A program made the translations under genes and the position numbers. Positions 62,009 through 64,000 of a DNA stretch of 64,000 nucleotides are shown piece after piece; position 1 is the stretch's first letter, and each line of letters opens with the position of its first letter. Source of the DNA: Marinomonas vulgaris (lineage in GTDB: Bacteria > Pseudomonadota > Gammaproteobacteria > Pseudomonadales > Marinomonadaceae); assembly GCF_018145875.1 (NCBI RefSeq), contig NZ_JAGSSV010000001.1:310001-374000 (forward strand), in the 5' to 3' direction. Under the pieces are notes generated by a model. The model was not told the DNA's origin. It worked only from the letters and a program-made list of their open reading frames with translations, and did no database searches.

Positions 62009-63679
62009 ATGCTGACCAGCATCGCGATTACCAATTTTGCCATTGTTGAATCCCTTGAACTGGAGTTCAAAAAAGGAATGACTGTAATTTCCGGTGAAAC
62101 AGGGGCAGGCAAATCCATTATGGTGGATGCTTTGTCATTGTGTTTGGGCGACAGAACCGACGCAGCGGTTGTCAGACACGGTCAGAAAAAAGCCGACATC
62201 AGCGCCAGCTTCGACATTCAAAACGACCCAAACGTGCATAAGTGGCTGGTTGAGCGCGATTTAGAGCAAGATCAACACTGTATTTTACGTCGCGTTATCA
62301 GCAAAGAAGGTCGCTCAAAAGCCTACATTAATGGTCGCCCTTGTACGCTCAGCGACTTAAAAGACGTGGGCAGCCAGCTGGTCGATATTCATGGTCAGCA
62401 CGAACACCAGTCTCTCCTAAAGAAAAACGCCCAACGTCAACAGCTCGATGCTTATGGCCAATTATCCGACCTCACTAAACAAGTGAGTGCGCAGTTCCAC
62501 CATTGGCGTCAACTAAAAGAAGCCCTTAACGCGCAGCAAAACCGCTCTTCAGAACAAGACGCCAAAATCCAGCTGTTAACCTATCAAGCACAAGAACTAC
62601 AGCAGCTTGATTTGAAAGAAGGCGAAATCGAAGCCCTCGAAAACGAGCAGGCTTTTTTGTCTAATATTGCCGATTCCCAATACAAGGCCTACCAAGCCAG
62701 TGGTATTTTGATCGACAGTGACGAGGGCAATGTTTGCTCCCAGTTGCACCAAGCCATCAACAGCGCCAGCCAAATTCGCCCTGCGACTAAGGCGCTGGAA
62801 GACGCTCTAGAAATGATGAACGCCGCGCTTATTCAAGCGCAAGAAGCCGCAGACAGCTTACATCACTACCAAGACACCCTTGAACAAGATCCAGAGCGCC
62901 TTACGGACGTAGAACAACGCTTATCCGATATTTACGATACGGCGCGCAAGCATCGCACCTTACCAGAAGGCCTTATTCCCCTTAGAGAAAGCGTTGAAAC
63001 CGAGTTAGAAGCGCTGCATGGCAGCGAAGAGAACATCGATATTCTGAAGGAAAAAGAAGAACAGGCTTACGAACAACTCACCGCCTTGGCGACCACGTTA
63101 ACGGAAAAACGCATTCTGGCAAAGGACGACCTTGCACAGAAAGTGGAGGAACAGATTCACGGCTTAGGCATGCCCCATGCGCGTTTCTTTATTCAATGCC
63201 AACCTTTGAATCAAGTCACCGCTCACGGCTTTGAAGATGTGGAATACATGATTGCCTCTAACCCAGGCCAACCGGCTCAACCGCTGCGTAAAGTCGCTTC
63301 TGGTGGTGAATTATCGCGGATCAGTTTGGGCATTCAGGTCGTCACAGCGCACACTTCTATTATTCCCACCTTGGTGTTTGATGAAGTGGATGTGGGCATC
63401 AGCGGGGGTACCGCTGAAGTCGTTGGTCGCATGTTGCGCTCTGTTGGACAGCGTGGCCAGGTGTTCTGTGTAACGCATCTAGCCCAAGTCGCGGCGCAAG
63501 GTAATCAGCATCTCAGGGTCAGTAAACAGGTAACGGACGATGCGACGTCGTCTCAAGTTCAACAACTGCAAGAACAAGACCGTACACAAGAAATTGCTCG
63601 TTTGCTGGGTGGCTTAGAACTGACTGAACAAACACTGGCCCATGCTCGAGAAATGCTGGGTAACGTACATCTCCAGTAA
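62009..63679 (+). CDS. recN: DNA repair protein RecN
   Basis: 556-residue SMC-like ATPase for double-strand break repair. Walker A is GETGAGKS at residues 29-36, preceded by LTSIAITNFAIVE. A central coiled coil spans roughly 150-370. The ABC signature region KVASGGELSRISLGIQVV and Walker B TLVFDEVDVGISGGTAEVVG follow, with the VTHLAQVAAQG switch. It is SOS-controlled here by a perfect LexA box. It is convergent with fur, an arrangement common in gammaproteobacteria. Confidence 0.97.
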   Translation: MLTSIAITNFAIVESLELEFKKGMTVISGETGAGKSIMVDALSLCLGDRTDAAVVRHGQKKADISASFDIQNDPNVHKWLVERDLEQDQHCILRRVISKEGRSKAYINGRPCTLSDLKDVGSQLVDIHGQHEHQSLLKKNAQRQQLDAYGQLSDLTKQVSAQFHHWRQLKEALNAQQNRSSEQDAKIQLLTYQAQELQQLDLKEGEIEALENEQAFLSNIADSQYKAYQASGILIDSDEGNVCSQLHQAINSASQIRPATKALEDALEMMNAALIQAQEAADSLHHYQDTLEQDPERLTDVEQRLSDIYDTARKHRTLPEGLIPLRESVETELEALHGSEENIDILKEKEEQAYEQLTALATTLTEKRILAKDDLAQKVEEQIHGLGMPHARFFIQCQPLNQVTAHGFEDVEYMIASNPGQPAQPLRKVASGGELSRISLGIQVVTAHTSIIPTLVFDEVDVGISGGTAEVVGRMLRSVGQRGQVFCVTHLAQVAAQGNQHLRVSKQVTDDATSSQVQQLQEQDRTQEIARLLGGLELTEQTLAHAREMLGNVHLQ

Positions 63680-63720
63680 CAACCACATTGGCAGCGGTTA
63701 GCAACACAGAAAATCAAAAC

Positions 63721-63760
63721 AAAAAAAGCGTAAACAGATGATTCTGATTACGCTTTTTTA
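63721..63760. terminator. Bidirectional terminator between recN and fur
   Basis: GCGTAA and TTACGC form the outer stem with partly paired inner bases. An A-run lies on the left and a T-run on the right, so both convergent genes can end here. Confidence 0.85.
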
Positions 63761-63781
63761 ATTTTATCTTATTGAGCTGAA

Positions 63782-64000
63782 TTATTGCTTTGGACGCACG
63801 TAAAGAATCAAACTGTGATCTTCGATCTCATAGCCATGTTCTGCTGCAATTTCGTGTTGGCGTTTCTCAATAATCGGATCTACAAATTCAATCACCTTGC
63901 CAGATTCCAAGCAAATCATGTGATCGTGATGATCGCCTTTCGCCAACTCAAACACAGCGGTACCGGCTTCAAAGTGATGACGCTGCACCAAACCCGCTGT
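63782..64000 (-). CDS. fur: Ferric uptake regulator Fur (C-terminal part)
   Basis: Only the last 72 residues are in the window, and the N-terminal DNA-binding part lies beyond the right edge. The visible segment has the metal-site blocks RHHFEAGTAVFELAKGDHHDHMICLESGKVIEF, broken by short loops (key residues: the His pair of RHHF, Glu of FELA, HHDHMIC), and YEIEDHSLILYVR, all typical of Fur. The second C-terminal Cys pair seen in some Fur proteins is absent. Fur with Fe2+ would repress the fagA-like–fumC promoter in this window. Confidence 0.93.
   Translation of the reverse strand, partial: TAGLVQRHHFEAGTAVFELAKGDHHDHMICLESGKVIEFVDPIIEKRQHEIAAEHGYEIEDHSLILYVRPKQ

Overview
The window looks like chromosomal DNA of a marine gammaproteobacterium, most like Marinomonas or a close Oceanospirillales relative. 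This rests on moderate GC, a Pseudomonas-like set of core genes (fagA-like–fumC, two-subunit pyruvate carboxylase with a divergent LysR gene, recN facing fur), and marine-type transport and N-methyl amine catabolism genes. It is inferred from remembered gene content, not from a database search. No rRNA, tRNA, CRISPR array, prophage or intact insertion sequence was seen.

Left third (1-24 kb): a class III alcohol (formaldehyde) dehydrogenase cut by the window edge, with a divergent LysR gene; a Fur-controlled fagA-like–fumC pair; slyD; an MscS channel with a lipoprotein; the SOS gene yebG; an ABC exporter; a LacI-type regulator with 2-keto-3-deoxygluconate kinase; a LysR gene divergent from lactate dehydrogenase; a RES/Xre toxin-antitoxin pair; a gate-domain membrane protein; a GST; a cytochrome b; pepQ; an AT-rich zeta-toxin-like locus; and an arsR–arsH–acr3 arsenic operon.

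Middle (24-46 kb): aroQ; pyruvate carboxylase subunits B and A with a divergent LysR gene; a peroxiredoxin; a MocR-type regulator; glycerol genes glpK, glpR and glpD with GlpR-like operators; a TSUP permease; a probable unannotated small RNA near 38.4-38.6 kb; a long-form GAPDH; a uridine kinase; and the grpE–dnaK–dnaJ operon behind a clear sigma-32 promoter.

Right third (46-64 kb): a TAXI-type TRAP transporter with its universal stress protein, two tandem RpiR regulators, and a seven-gene, same-strand cluster. The cluster holds a dimethylglycine-dehydrogenase-like flavoprotein with a GcvT domain, a beta-keto acid cleavage enzyme, a class III aminotransferase, EtfB, EtfA, PurU and ETF:ubiquinone oxidoreductase. 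Read together, these suggest uptake and oxidative demethylation of an N-methylated (perhaps beta-) amino acid. Electrons would go through ETF to ubiquinone and one-carbon units would leave through tetrahydrofolate as formate. recN, with a LexA box, and the C-terminal part of fur close the window.

The observations most worth a second look are the orphan structured RNA with two hairpins carrying the same C-rich loop, the demethylation/beta-keto acid cluster with no recognised substrate, and the zeta-toxin locus with a 53-residue downstream gene and a decayed upstream frame.
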